Source: Allomuricauda ruestringensis DSM 13258 (GTDB taxonomy: Bacteria > Bacteroidota > Bacteroidia > Flavobacteriales > Flavobacteriaceae). From it: DNA of 64,000 nucleotides. Below are positions 51,926 to 63,507 of the stretch, in pieces. Under the pieces are notes generated by a model. It did not search any database and was not told the origin of the DNA. It saw only the letters and a list, made by a program, of their open reading frames with translations. The stretch spans positions 3,778,423-3,842,422 of the forward strand of contig NC_015945.1 of assembly GCF_000224085.1 (NCBI RefSeq), given 5' to 3'. Positions within the stretch are counted from its first letter, which is position 1, and every line of letters begins with the position of its first letter. Made by a program: the position numbers and the translations under genes.

Positions 51926-52693
51926 GTGAACAATCTAAAATTCAAACAATTTGTTGCATTTGTAACTTTTTGTTTTTTGATTTCCTGTAAAAATGATACG
52001 GGGAAACTTACCGAAATCAAAGGCAAGCAAATTCCCATCAACTCTACCATTGCCCAAACCGATTCCATAGCCAGTTTTGTGGAACCCTACAAAAAAAGGA
52101 TCAACGAAGTACTGGACAGTACCTTGGCCTATGCCCCTGCTCCTCTTTTGCTGGACGATGGGGAACGTACCTCTTCCATGGGCAACCTAATGGCCGACAT
52201 TGTTTTTGAGCAGGCTACTCCCATTTTCAACTCTAGATCGGGGGAAAAGTTGGATTTTGTGGTGCTGAATGCCGGCGGGGTACGTTCCGTAATTTCCGAA
52301 GGTAACGTCAGTGCCCGTAATGCTTATGAGGTGATGCCTTTTGAAAATTATATTGAAGTGGTTGAACTAAGTGGTTCCGCAACAAGAGAGCTTATCAACT
52401 TTGTGGCAAAGTCCTCCCGAAGACATCCAGTATCGGGCATACAGATTGTTACTGATAAAAACCGCTCACTTGAATCCGTAAATATACAAGGACAGCCTTT
52501 TGATGAAAACCGAAATTACTACGTGGCCACTTCCGATTATTTGGTAAATGGTGGTCCAAGTGTTGGTTTTTTTGATGAAATTATTTCAACAACCAAAACC
52601 GATTACCTTTTACGAAATGCCATAATCGATTATTTAAAAAAAGTAGATACGCTTAAGGCAGTTGCGGACGATCGCATAAAAACATTGAACTAG
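51926..52693 (+). CDS. 5'-nucleotidase C-terminal-domain lipoprotein
   Basis: 255 residues. GTG 51926 gives MNNLKFKQFVAFVTFCFLISC, a good lipoprotein signal. The mature part is the 5_nucleotid_C domain alone: TSSMGNLMADIVFEQATP, VVLNAGGVRSVISEG, YEVMPFENYIEVVELSG and SDYLVNGGPSVGFF, which hold the nucleoside-binding part. The metal-binding half is encoded by the next gene, 2 bases on. The pair likely forms one periplasmic or surface nucleotidase. Confidence 0.88.
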   Translation: MNNLKFKQFVAFVTFCFLISCKNDTGKLTEIKGKQIPINSTIAQTDSIASFVEPYKKRINEVLDSTLAYAPAPLLLDDGERTSSMGNLMADIVFEQATPIFNSRSGEKLDFVVLNAGGVRSVISEGNVSARNAYEVMPFENYIEVVELSGSATRELINFVAKSSRRHPVSGIQIVTDKNRSLESVNIQGQPFDENRNYYVATSDYLVNGGPSVGFFDEIISTTKTDYLLRNAIIDYLKKVDTLKAVADDRIKTLN

Positions 52694-52695
52694 CA

Positions 52696-53607
52696 ATGAA
52701 GAGAAGAGATTTTATAACAAATACAACCGCAGCCTCCACCCTTATTGGTTTGGGGGGACTAAGCTTAAGCTCTTGTTCCAATTTGGGCAAAAAACAAATC
52801 ACAATACTGCACACTAACGATGTGCACAGCCATATTGACACCTTCCCTTCTTCACACTCTAAATTTCCGAACTTGGGAGGAATTGCGCGCAGGGCCACTT
52901 TGGTGGAACAGATTCGAAACGAAAACCCGAACACCCTTCTTTTTGATGCGGGTGATATTTTTCAAGGAACGCCCTATTTCAATTTTTATGGAGGTGAATT
53001 GGAGTTTAAATTGATGAGCAAGCTCAAGTATGACGCATCCACTATTGGGAACCACGATTTTGACAATGGCATAAATGGACTGTTGGCACAGATGCCCCAT
53101 GCCACTTTTGAAATGATTTCCGCTAACTACGACTTTTCCAATACCGTGATGGATGGTTATGTAAAACCTTATAAAATCTACATGGTTGATGGTGTAAAAA
53201 TCGGAGTATATGGTCTTGGTATTGAGTTGGATGGTTTAGTAACCAAAAAACTATATAAAGAAACCAAATACTTGAACCCATACGAAATTGCCCTAGATAC
53301 AGAGAAGCAATTGAAAGAGGAAGAACAATGCGATTTGATAGTCTGCCTTTCGCACTTGGGCTACGATTACAAAAATCCCGAAAGACCGTGTGATACCCGA
53401 TTGGCACAACAAACCTACCATACCGATTTGATTATTGGCGGACATACACATACCTTTTTGGACAAACCCGATGTGCGCACCAACCAAAATGGAAATTCCG
53501 TATTAGTGAATCAAGTGGGGTGCTTCGGCATTAATCTGGGTCGAATCGATTTTTATTTCGATACGGACAAAAATGCTTCTGCTAATGGGGTAAGTATTAC
53601 TGTTTGA
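52696..53607 (+). CDS. 5'-nucleotidase metallophosphatase subunit, Tat-exported
   Basis: 303 residues. The start MKRRDFITNTTAASTLIGLGG carries a twin-arginine signal, with a lipid cysteine possible in LSLSSC. The metallophosphoesterase half follows: ILHTNDVHSHI, LLFDAGDIFQGTP, TIGNHDFDNG, VCLSHLGYD and IIGGHTHTF are its metal and catalytic motifs. It lacks the C-terminal domain, which is made by the gene before it. Tat export suggests folding with metal in the cytosol, unlike its partner. Confidence 0.92.
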   Translation: MKRRDFITNTTAASTLIGLGGLSLSSCSNLGKKQITILHTNDVHSHIDTFPSSHSKFPNLGGIARRATLVEQIRNENPNTLLFDAGDIFQGTPYFNFYGGELEFKLMSKLKYDASTIGNHDFDNGINGLLAQMPHATFEMISANYDFSNTVMDGYVKPYKIYMVDGVKIGVYGLGIELDGLVTKKLYKETKYLNPYEIALDTEKQLKEEEQCDLIVCLSHLGYDYKNPERPCDTRLAQQTYHTDLIIGGHTHTFLDKPDVRTNQNGNSVLVNQVGCFGINLGRIDFYFDTDKNASANGVSITV

Positions 53608-53704
53608 TGTTTGTAAGAAACAAAAATATCAAATAACCTGAGTTCGATTATTGTTATGAAATTAAATATATTGAAAATCAGCGGTTTATGATGTCGAAGA
53701 TTAT

Positions 53705-53804
53705 GTCACTTCGAGCCTTTCGACTGCGCTCAAGATAAACTTAAGTCGAGAAGTCTTTTAAATTTTCGAACTGTTAAATAGGTCTCGACTGCGCTCGACC
53801 TGAC
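53705..53804. repeat. GTCACTTCGAG...GACCTGAC repeat, copy 11
   Basis: Contains TTTCGACTGCGCTCAAG on the left and GTCTCGACTGCGCTCGAC on the right, bounded by GTCAC and CTGAC. Confidence 0.65.
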
Positions 53805-53915
53805 ACTTTGGGATTAAAACTCTGATTTACTTTTCATTAACAATCTAACTCAGGTAAATATCTTTTCGAGCGACCGCCTACCGGCAAAGACAGGTTTCAG
53901 GGTCTCACAACCTGT

Positions 53916-54000
53916 GTCATTCTGAACGAAGCGAAGAATCTCACCAACTTTACTGTTTTGGATCTCTATGAGGATGGATTCCTGCCTTCGCAGGAATGAC
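53916..54000. repeat. GTCATTCTGAACGAAGCG repeat, copy 12 (composite)
   Basis: Begins GTCATTCTGAACGAAGCGAA and ends with TTCCTGCCTTCGCAGGAATG plus AC. The bases just before it, CAGGTTTCAGGGTCTCAC, are part of a further fragment. Confidence 0.6.
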
Positions 54001-54046
54001 AAACTCAAGCGTCAAGTTCAAGCACTAAGGGAAGAGAAACAATAGC

Positions 54047-54088
54047 CAAGACCCAAGACTCAAGTTCAGAGTTCAGAGTTCAGAGTTA
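54047..54088. repeat. Degenerate heptamer array (CAAGACT / AGAGTTC type)
   Basis: Six units in exact 7-bp register: two of CAAGAC(C/T), one CAAGTTC, two AGAGTTC, one AGAGTTA. Confidence 0.65.
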
Positions 54089-54222
54089 CGAAGTTATTTG
54101 GTTATTGCGCTTTGACACTAATTTCTCAAATTTGCACGAACAGGCATGCTTTTGAACTTCGGGCATCGGGCTTCCAACATCTAGCAGCAAATAACCGAAT
54201 AACGCAGTGGGCGGTCAACAGT

Positions 54223-54305
54223 GTCATTTTGAGCGAAAGCGAAAAATCTCCACCTCCTTAATGTCTGGGAAATTCTTCAATCGATCTGCTCTTTCAGAAT
54301 AACAG
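54223..54305. repeat. GTCATTTTGAGCGAAAGCG repeat, copy 13
   Basis: Left end GTCATTTTGAGCGAAAGCGA followed by AATCTCC; the right end (TTTCAGAATAACAG) is degenerate. Confidence 0.45.
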
Positions 54306-54310
54306 GTACC

Positions 54311-54367
54311 AAGTGTCAAGTGCAAACATCAAACTCAGGTAACCTAGTAACGCAATAACAGAGTAAC
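54311..54367. repeat. Degenerate heptamer array (AAGTGTC / AGTAACG type)
   Basis: Units AAGTGTC, AAGTGCA at 54311 and 54318, then AAC- and GTAAC-centred units near 54325, 54332, 54339, 54346, 54353; register 7 with late slippage to 8. Confidence 0.5.
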
Positions 54368-54454
54368 CAAGTGACTGAAAAAACCAAAAAACTAAACCAC
54401 CGAGAAACCCGAAGGCCTCAGTGGCATGTTTTAAATATAATTTTGCTCACTTTA

Positions 54455-56233
54455 TCATGGACAAGGAGTATCCCCAACAATGGTCCACCCTTTGTTTATG
54501 ATCAATGAATTTCTTGCAGCAATAATATCAGGGGTACATAGAATGGCCATACCCGAAGCACCCAACTCTATATCAGTGGGCATATTAGCCAAATTATTTG
54601 CCCAACCCAACAATGTGGCACTATATGCGGAAGGCGTCATTCCTGAATTATTTAACATGACTTCCAGACCATCCACATTGTTGATATTCCAATTACCCAA
54701 ATTTCTATTAAATGACGAGGCTCCAGAGAACATAGCGGTCATTTTCACCACATTGCTTACATCCCAAGTACTGATATCCCCATTAAAAACATCCGCGAAT
54801 TGGAACATACCTTGCATATTGGTCACATTGCTCACGTCCCAATTGCTAAGATCTCCGTTAAAGGATTCGGCTTCATAAAACATATACCTCATATTTGTTA
54901 CACTTGTTGTATTCCAATCACTAATGTTCCCACTAAAGGAAGTGGCTCCGCTAAACATACTACTCATGTTAGTGACATTGCTTACATCCCAACCGTTAAG
55001 GTCACTATTAAAAGAAGGAGCGTTATAGAACATAAAACCCATATCCTTCACATTGCCTAACTTTGTGCCCCAAGCATTTAAATCCTTGTTAAAGGAAGTG
55101 GTTCCAGCGAACATACTGTTCATATCAGTAACATTGCTTACATCCCAAGTACTAAGATCTCCATCAAAGGAAACGGCGCCTCTGAACATTTCGTTCATAT
55201 TGGCAACATTGCCCACGTTCCATCCGCCGATATCCCCATTAAAGGATTCGGCATTTCGAAACATAAAATCCATCTCCGTTACATTGCTTACGTCCCAAGT
55301 ACTAATGTCCCCATTAAAAGAAGTGGCCCCATCAAAAACACTACTCATATTGGTCACGTTGCTCAGTTTTGCCCCCCAAGCACTTAAATCCCCGTTAAAG
55401 GAGGCGGCACCATCGAACATACCGCTCATATCAGTCACGTTGGAAAGATCGGGGACATCCGTGGCATTATAGACCATGTTTTCACAATCGGCAAAAGCAC
55501 CCCAAAAACTCTTCCACTGAATGTTGCCCCATTGTTCCAAGCTTAAAAGCTTCGAAGAACTTTCTTCTCCCAAACTACCCATTTTAATAGCAGGAAACTC
55601 CCCCTGTATGGCCACGGTATAGGTGCCCGATGTGTCGTAAACATGGGTCGGTTTTCCATCTGCATCGGTAAGCTCTTCCTCCGTGCCATCGCCCCAGTCT
55701 ATAGCGTAGTTGTAGGAGTAGTCACCGTTAATGCCGATAATAATCTCCTCGCCATCGGTCTCGGTCTTCCAAATGGTGATAAAGGAGGTTGGGTCCTCGG
55801 CCATGCTCTCATTTACATCCTCCACGGTTATTGTTATTGTGGCCTCGGCGGTCTCCTCTCCATCGGTTACGCTTATGGTAATAGTGTGCTCCGTGGCGGT
55901 CTCGTAGTCCAGTGTCTTGCCCTCGGCGAGGGTGAGCTCCCCTGTTGTGGTCAGCAAAAAGAGGTCATTGTCATTCTCGGTCAGCTCAAAGGAGAGCCCG
56001 TCCCCGTCTGCATCGGTGGCGGTCACCGTGCCGATGATATCGGCATCCGTAATGCTTTCCCCTGCGGTGAACTCCTGTGCCTCGATTACGGGAGGCGAGT
56101 TGGTCTCCTCAACGGGCTCAGGTTCTGGCGTTGGGTTCGGTGCTGGCGGTATAGGGCCATCGTCTTTGCCACAGCTCCAGAGCATGACCGTGGCCATCAG
56201 TGCCACACCTAATTTCCTTTCAATGTGTTTCAT
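54455..56233 (-). CDS. BspA-like (DUF285) repeat surface lipoprotein
   Basis: 592 residues from ATG 56233. The signal MKHIERKLGVALMATVMLWSC gives a lipoprotein; the following GKDDG fits the acidic surface-export tag described for Bacteroidota lipoproteins. A proline/glutamate linker leads to a cadherin-like domain (~45-140: TVTATDADGDGLSFELT), a PKD-like domain (~145-215: YAIDWGDGTEEE, GTYTVAIQ), and about ten DUF285 repeats of 24-27 residues (consensus FNGDLSTWDVSNVTDMSSMF). Repeats of this kind are found in BspA surface proteins that bind host or matrix proteins. A C-terminal cap (CTPDIIAARNSLI) ends it. Ligand unknown. Confidence 0.88.
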   Translation of the reverse strand: MKHIERKLGVALMATVMLWSCGKDDGPIPPAPNPTPEPEPVEETNSPPVIEAQEFTAGESITDADIIGTVTATDADGDGLSFELTENDNDLFLLTTTGELTLAEGKTLDYETATEHTITISVTDGEETAEATITITVEDVNESMAEDPTSFITIWKTETDGEEIIIGINGDYSYNYAIDWGDGTEEELTDADGKPTHVYDTSGTYTVAIQGEFPAIKMGSLGEESSSKLLSLEQWGNIQWKSFWGAFADCENMVYNATDVPDLSNVTDMSGMFDGAASFNGDLSAWGAKLSNVTNMSSVFDGATSFNGDISTWDVSNVTEMDFMFRNAESFNGDIGGWNVGNVANMNEMFRGAVSFDGDLSTWDVSNVTDMNSMFAGTTSFNKDLNAWGTKLGNVKDMGFMFYNAPSFNSDLNGWDVSNVTNMSSMFSGATSFSGNISDWNTTSVTNMRYMFYEAESFNGDLSNWDVSNVTNMQGMFQFADVFNGDISTWDVSNVVKMTAMFSGASSFNRNLGNWNINNVDGLEVMLNNSGMTPSAYSATLLGWANNLANMPTDIELGASGMAILCTPDIIAARNSLIINKGWTIVGDTPCP

Positions 56234-56360
56234 AACATTTTTGTTTTTGATTATAAGTATTGGGACAAGATGCGATGTTCGCGGGAGAGTTTTGGGCACG
56301 ATCTTACCAATGCCCCGTTTGGATTGATGGATGCAGGGGTTGGGTTGATGGGGAAGTTTG

Positions 56361-56412
56361 CAGTATGCAGTGGGGAGTCAAAAAAGTTCAGGCTCAAGCA
56401 CCAAGTTCAAGA
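56361..56412. repeat. Degenerate heptamer array (CAGTATG / AGTTCAG type)
   Basis: CAGTATG, CAGTGGG, GAGTCAA at 56361, 56368 and 56375, a short slip, then AGTTCAG, GCTCAAG, CACCAAG from 56385 in steps of 7. Confidence 0.5.
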
Positions 56413-56427
56413 GCGAAGAAAAGAGAG

Positions 56428-56469
56428 ACAAGACCGCTGCGCTTTGGACACAAGAACCAAGACTTCTGA
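56428..56469. repeat. AAGACCGCTGCGCT element, copy A
   Basis: Contains AAGACCGCTGCGCTTTGG, then ACACAAGAACCAAGACTTCT; nearly the same order of bases is found at 63422-63480 near another heptamer array. Confidence 0.55.
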
Positions 56470-56502
56470 AGTTTGGGGTTTAGAGTTAGGGGTTATTCAA
56501 TT

Positions 56503-56544
56503 ACTGCGGACTGCTTACTGCGTGCTGCAAACTGCTTACTGTAA
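56503..56544. repeat. Degenerate heptamer array (ACTGC type)
   Basis: (A/G)CTG cores start at 56503, 56510, 56517, 56524, 56531 and 56538, an exact 7-bp period over six units, with two variable bases per unit. Confidence 0.7.
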
Positions 56545-56549
56545 ATTGA

Positions 56550-59753
<3,204 letters not shown>

Positions 59754-59754
<1 letters not shown>

Positions 59755-60239
59755 TACAACTTTTTAAGCATCCAAACCGGGCAGGAATAATGTCCCGTGT
59801 TCCCCATTGGGGCGTCTATATATTCAAAACCGTGCTTTTTGTACAGTTTTTGGGCGGCTTCCATATAGGGCATGGTCTCCAAATAGCATTGCTCAAAACC
59901 AAACTCCTTGGCTTTTTCCAAGCAGACGGCAATCATTTTGGCGCCAAGACCTTTGCCCCTGGCCTCTTCCAAAAAGTACATTTTTTGAAGCTCGCAAACA
60001 TTCCAATCATAGTTGTCCAATTGTGCAACACCGGCACAACCAATAATTCGTCCCTTGTGCTCCACCACAAAGTAAACTGCCTTTGGCACATTGTAATTGG
60101 AATACATATCGTCCAAAGCTTTGTCCGCATAAGCGGTTCCTACTTTGGGCACACCCATATCCTCGAAAACTTTCCGGATTACTTGGGCCACCTGTGTGTT
60201 GTCTTCGGGGGTTATTTCACGAATCACCGTATCTCCCAT
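59754..60239 (-). CDS. GNAT-family N-acetyltransferase
   Basis: 161 residues. The GNAT fold is seen in IREITPEDNTQVAQVIRKVF at the start, the acetyl-CoA loop EEARGKGLGAKMIAVCLEKAKEFG (R/Q-x-x-G-x-G/A pattern), and YLETMPYMEAAQKLYKKHGFEYI. The substrate is unknown. First gene of the prmC-ligA unit, so it might be linked to translation, but this is only positional. Divergent from ribD across 30 bases. Confidence 0.9.
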
Positions 60240-60269
60240 ATTCTGTTTTTAATGTTCTATTTTTGCGGG

Positions 60270-61322
60270 GTGAATATACATCAAAAATACATCCTTCGTT
60301 GCATTGAGCTGGCCAAAAAAGGCCTTGGAACCACGGCTCCCAATCCAATGGTGGGTTGTGTGATTGTTCACAATAAAAAAATTATCGGTGAAGGATTTAC
60401 CGACCCCTACGGAAGTCCCCATGCCGAAGTGAATGCCATCAACTCGGTCAAGGACAAGAGTTTGCTGAAGGAATCATTATTATATGTTACCTTGGAGCCT
60501 TGTTCCCATTATGGAAAAACACCTCCTTGTGCGGATTTGATAGCCAAGCACCAACTCAAAGAAGTATTTATCGGGTTACAGGATCCCCACGATAAAGTGG
60601 CGGGCAAAGGCATCAAAAAATTGGAAGATGCGGGATGCAAGGTCACCATAGGTGTTCTTGAGGATGAATGCCGTAAACATCACAAACGATTTTTGACCTT
60701 TCAAGAGAAAAAAAGACCTTACATTATCTTGAAATGGGCAGAGTCCGATGATGGTTTTTTGGCACCCGATGCATCTTTACGAAAAGAGAGTCCTGAGCCT
60801 TTTTGGATTACCAATGCCCATTCCAAGCAGTTGGTGCACCAATGGCGTAGTCAGGAACAGGCCATTCTGGTGGGAACCCGTACCGTTTTGGAGGACAATC
60901 CTAAACTGACCACGCGCAATTGGGCTGGCAAAGACCCGATTCGCGTTGTTTTGGACAAAAATTTAAGGATTGATTCGAGTTTTCATATTTTGGATACATC
61001 GGTACAGACAATTGTTTTGACAGAGGTAAGGGACGAATCGTTATATATTAAAGGTATGGATTATGCTGTGCTAGATTTTTCAAAACCATTGGCCGCTCAA
61101 ATTTGTGATGTGCTTCATCAACATAACATCACCAGCGTAATTATTGAAGGTGGGGCAAAAACGCTTCAAACCTTTATGGATGAAAACCTGTGGGACGAAG
61201 CACGCGTTTTTAAAGGCGCCATTTGTTTTAAAAGCGGTCTGCCAGCTCCGAAATTACTAGGAATTTTACTGCATCAAAACAAGATATTGACCGATACCTT
61301 AACCGTTTATTCCAATGATTAA
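60270..61322 (+). CDS. ribD: Bifunctional pyrimidine deaminase/reductase RibD
   Basis: 350 residues from GTG 60270, which gives the family-typical opening NIHQKYILRCIELAKKGLG; the frame runs far upstream, antisense to the GNAT gene, and that part is not coding. ATG 60252 is a weaker option. The deaminase half has the zinc motif HAEVNAI and PCSHYGKTPPCADLI; the reductase half has FWITNAHSKQLVHQWRSQ and IIEGGAKTLQTFMDE. It performs two consecutive steps of riboflavin synthesis. No FMN riboswitch fits in the 30-base gap. Confidence 0.95.
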   Translation: MNIHQKYILRCIELAKKGLGTTAPNPMVGCVIVHNKKIIGEGFTDPYGSPHAEVNAINSVKDKSLLKESLLYVTLEPCSHYGKTPPCADLIAKHQLKEVFIGLQDPHDKVAGKGIKKLEDAGCKVTIGVLEDECRKHHKRFLTFQEKKRPYIILKWAESDDGFLAPDASLRKESPEPFWITNAHSKQLVHQWRSQEQAILVGTRTVLEDNPKLTTRNWAGKDPIRVVLDKNLRIDSSFHILDTSVQTIVLTEVRDESLYIKGMDYAVLDFSKPLAAQICDVLHQHNITSVIIEGGAKTLQTFMDENLWDEARVFKGAICFKSGLPAPKLLGILLHQNKILTDTLTVYSND

Positions 61323-61917
61323 AAACATTATTCTTGATTTTGGCGATGTACTCATCAATCTGGACAAACCGGCAACGGCCAAGGCAATGGTACAACATGG
61401 TTTTACCGGATTGACCCCTGATCTGGATAATTTATTTCAAACGTATGAGAAAGGGTTTATAAGCTCGTCAAATTTTTTAGACGAAGTATCCGAACATTTT
61501 CCCAATGCAAGTAGGGAATATTTAATGCAAGCGTGGAATTCCATTTTATTGGATTTTCCAGATTATCGATTAAGGTTTATTGAGAAATTGGCAGCAGAAA
61601 ATCAGTTCAAAATGATTTTGTTAAGCAACACCAACGACCTACATATCGAATGTGTGAAGGAGCAAATGGGCATGGAACGGTTCAATCGGTTTAAAAATGC
61701 GTTCGATGTATTCTACTTGAGCTACGAAATGGGGATGCGCAAACCAGATTCTGATATATTTGAATTTGTGTTGGAAGAACATAAACTTAACGCTCCTGAA
61801 ACTTTCTTTGTGGATGATGTAAAAGAGAATACCGATTCCGCGGCAGTACTCGGCATTAATGTCTGGAACTTGCAAGTGGGCAAAGAGGACGTAACCGAGC
61901 TAAAATCAAAACTGTAA
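61315..61917 (+). CDS. HAD-family phosphatase
   Basis: 200 residues. The nucleophile is the first Asp of IILDFGDVLINLD; ILLSNTNDLHIE (motif II Ser), GMRKPDSDIFEFVLEE (motif III Lys) and FFVDDVKENTDSA (motif IV) complete the set. The cap is the alpha-helical C1 type, as in YihX-like sugar-phosphate phosphatases. Overlaps ribD by 8 bases. It might remove the phosphate from a riboflavin precursor, a step done by HAD enzymes elsewhere, but this is only suggested by position. Confidence 0.9.
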   Translation: MIKNIILDFGDVLINLDKPATAKAMVQHGFTGLTPDLDNLFQTYEKGFISSSNFLDEVSEHFPNASREYLMQAWNSILLDFPDYRLRFIEKLAAENQFKMILLSNTNDLHIECVKEQMGMERFNRFKNAFDVFYLSYEMGMRKPDSDIFEFVLEEHKLNAPETFFVDDVKENTDSAAVLGINVWNLQVGKEDVTELKSKL

Positions 61918-62781
61918 ATGGTATACCTTATCTTGAGTGTTCTGAGCTCCACCTTGATTTTTGTGGTCTTTAAACTGTTTGATGTTTTTAAAATCCAGAC
62001 GCTATATGCCATTATCACCAACTATGTTGTGGCCTGTACGGTGGGTTTCTTTTTGTATGATGGCCCCGTTGGCATAAGCGACCTCACTAACAAATCGTGG
62101 TTTATCGGCCCTATAGTACTAGGTGTACTTTTTATTGTAATCTTCAACCTAATGGCCAAAACTGCCCAAGTTTCTGGTGTTTCCGTCGCCTCTGTAGCTA
62201 CCAAAATGTCATTGGCCATTCCCGTGGTTATGGGTGTTGTGCTCTATGGGGAACATTTGAGTTGGCTTCAGATTATTGGAATTCTATTGGCATTGGTTGC
62301 CGTATACTTGGCCTCAATTAAAGAGAAGAGTATCAGAATCAATAGAAAGGCGCTGATACTTCCTTTATTAGTGTTTTTAGGTTCCGGTGTTATCGATACC
62401 AGTATTCAGTATTTTGAGGAAGTCCATTTGACCGACCAAGAGATTCCTTTTTTCTCTTCTATGATTTTTGCTTCTGCCGCTTTGACCGGGTTTATCTTTA
62501 TTGGAATGAAAGCGGTAAAAACTCCGTTGAAAATCAACTTAAAAAATATAGTGGGGGGAATTGCCCTCGGCGTACCCAACTATTTCTCCATCTATTTTTT
62601 GATTCGTGCGTTGCGTGCAGACATTTTGAGCAGCGCTGCTATCTTTACTTTAAATAATGTCGCCATTGTAATGTTCTCTACTATATTCGGAATCTTACTC
62701 TTTAAGGAAAGGCTAAGCCCAAAAAACTGGGGCGGTGTTGCCTTGGCCATTTTGAGTATAATATTGGTAGCTTTGTTCTGA
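61918..62781 (+). CDS. EamA/DMT-family transporter
   Basis: 287 residues with about ten membrane helices in two homologous halves, the drug/metabolite transporter layout. The first half ends at VYLASIKEKSIRINRK, a basic cytosolic loop; the second ends GGVALAILSIILVALF. Substrate unknown; members export or import amino acids, nucleotides or sugars. It starts directly after the HAD stop and shares a base with the next start. Confidence 0.88.
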   Translation: MVYLILSVLSSTLIFVVFKLFDVFKIQTLYAIITNYVVACTVGFFLYDGPVGISDLTNKSWFIGPIVLGVLFIVIFNLMAKTAQVSGVSVASVATKMSLAIPVVMGVVLYGEHLSWLQIIGILLALVAVYLASIKEKSIRINRKALILPLLVFLGSGVIDTSIQYFEEVHLTDQEIPFFSSMIFASAALTGFIFIGMKAVKTPLKINLKNIVGGIALGVPNYFSIYFLIRALRADILSSAAIFTLNNVAIVMFSTIFGILLFKERLSPKNWGGVALAILSIILVALF

Positions 62782-63395
62782 TGGATAAAAAAGAAGATGT
62801 TTACAAGACCGTCAACAAACCTTCACCCGAGATTTTGTACAAGGACCGAAAGAGTAAATTCTATGCTGCGGTACATCCCATTGCTTCGGAAGATGATGTA
62901 AAACTGATTGTCGAGGAACTTCGAAAAAAACACCATACGGCCAACCATGTTTGCTATGCTTGGCAATTGGGAACCGAAAAAAAAACATACCGGGCCAATG
63001 ATGATGGGGAGCCCAACAATTCGGCGGGAATGCCCATTTACGGGCAAATACAATCTTTTGGTGTGACCAATGTGCTGGTTACCGTCACCCGAATTTTTGG
63101 CGGTACCAAACTTGGGGTCGGCGGTTTGATTCAGGCATACAAAACTGCTGCACAGATGGCCTTGGAAAGTGCCAAGATCGTCACAAAGACCATTAAAGCT
63201 CAATTAAGGTTACAATTTGAATATCCGATTATGGATCTTGTAATGCGAACCATCAAACAGAAAGATTTGGACATTGTTTCCCAAAAAATGGAGTTGGATT
63301 GTGAGCTTGTTATTTCGGTTCGGTTAAGTGAATCAGAAGAAATATTTCAACTTTTCGACGAAATGCATGGTGTAGATGTGATCATGATGGATTGA
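62781..63395 (+). CDS. YigZ/IMPACT-family protein
   Basis: 204 residues. UPF0029 N domain (SKFYAAVHPIASEDDVKLIVEELRKKHHTANHVCYAWQLG, DDGEPNNSAGMPIYGQI, VTRIFGGTKLGVGGLIQAYKTAA) followed by the smaller DUF1949-like domain. The family includes eukaryotic IMPACT and E. coli YigZ; a nucleic-acid or translation-related role is suspected but not settled. Last gene of the ribD unit. Confidence 0.92.
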   Translation: MDKKEDVYKTVNKPSPEILYKDRKSKFYAAVHPIASEDDVKLIVEELRKKHHTANHVCYAWQLGTEKKTYRANDDGEPNNSAGMPIYGQIQSFGVTNVLVTVTRIFGGTKLGVGGLIQAYKTAAQMALESAKIVTKTIKAQLRLQFEYPIMDLVMRTIKQKDLDIVSQKMELDCELVISVRLSESEEIFQLFDEMHGVDVIMMD

Positions 63396-63400
63396 TTGGG

Positions 63401-63500
63401 TCAAGACCGCTTTGCTGTTGGACAAAAGACCGCTGCGCTGTTAGACATAAGAACAAAGACTCCCAACACCTGACTTCTGACTTCTGACTTCCGACTTCTG
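63401..63500. repeat. AAGACCGCTGCGCT element, copy B, plus heptamer array
   Basis: AAGACCGC occurs at 63403 and 63426; the second run, AAGACCGCTGCGCTGTTAGA, matches the element at 56428. It is followed by TGACTTC units at 63471, 63478, 63485 and a CGACTTC at 63492, exactly 7 bp apart. Confidence 0.65.
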
Positions 63501-63507
63501 AAAAAAT

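Larger units (their letters stand above)
53608..54454. other. 847-base non-coding stretch packed with repeats
   Basis: No gene is supported. It contains palindromic repeats at 53705-53804, 53916-54000 and 54223-54305, and heptamer arrays at 54047-54088 and 54311-54367. It is the densest repeat area in the window and lies between the nucleotidase genes and the 3' end of the BspA-like gene. Confidence 0.7.
56234..56549. other. 316-base non-coding stretch with repeats
   Basis: No gene is supported. It holds heptamer arrays at 56361-56412 and 56503-56544 and an element at 56428-56469 shared with 63422-63480. It must also contain the promoter of the BspA-like gene near 56233, but no clear TAnnTTTG was found. 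Confidence 0.6.

Noticed and set aside
54047..54367. Possible CRISPR array
   Set aside because: The repeats are 7 bp, degenerate and without spacers; no cas genes are present.
55053..56327. Open frames on the plus strand opposite the BspA-like gene
   Set aside because: They mirror the repeated codons of the real gene and have no domain or start signal of their own.
59790..60269. Long open extension upstream of ribD
   Set aside because: It is antisense to the GNAT gene and the RibD family starts at NIHQKYI; the extension has no homology.
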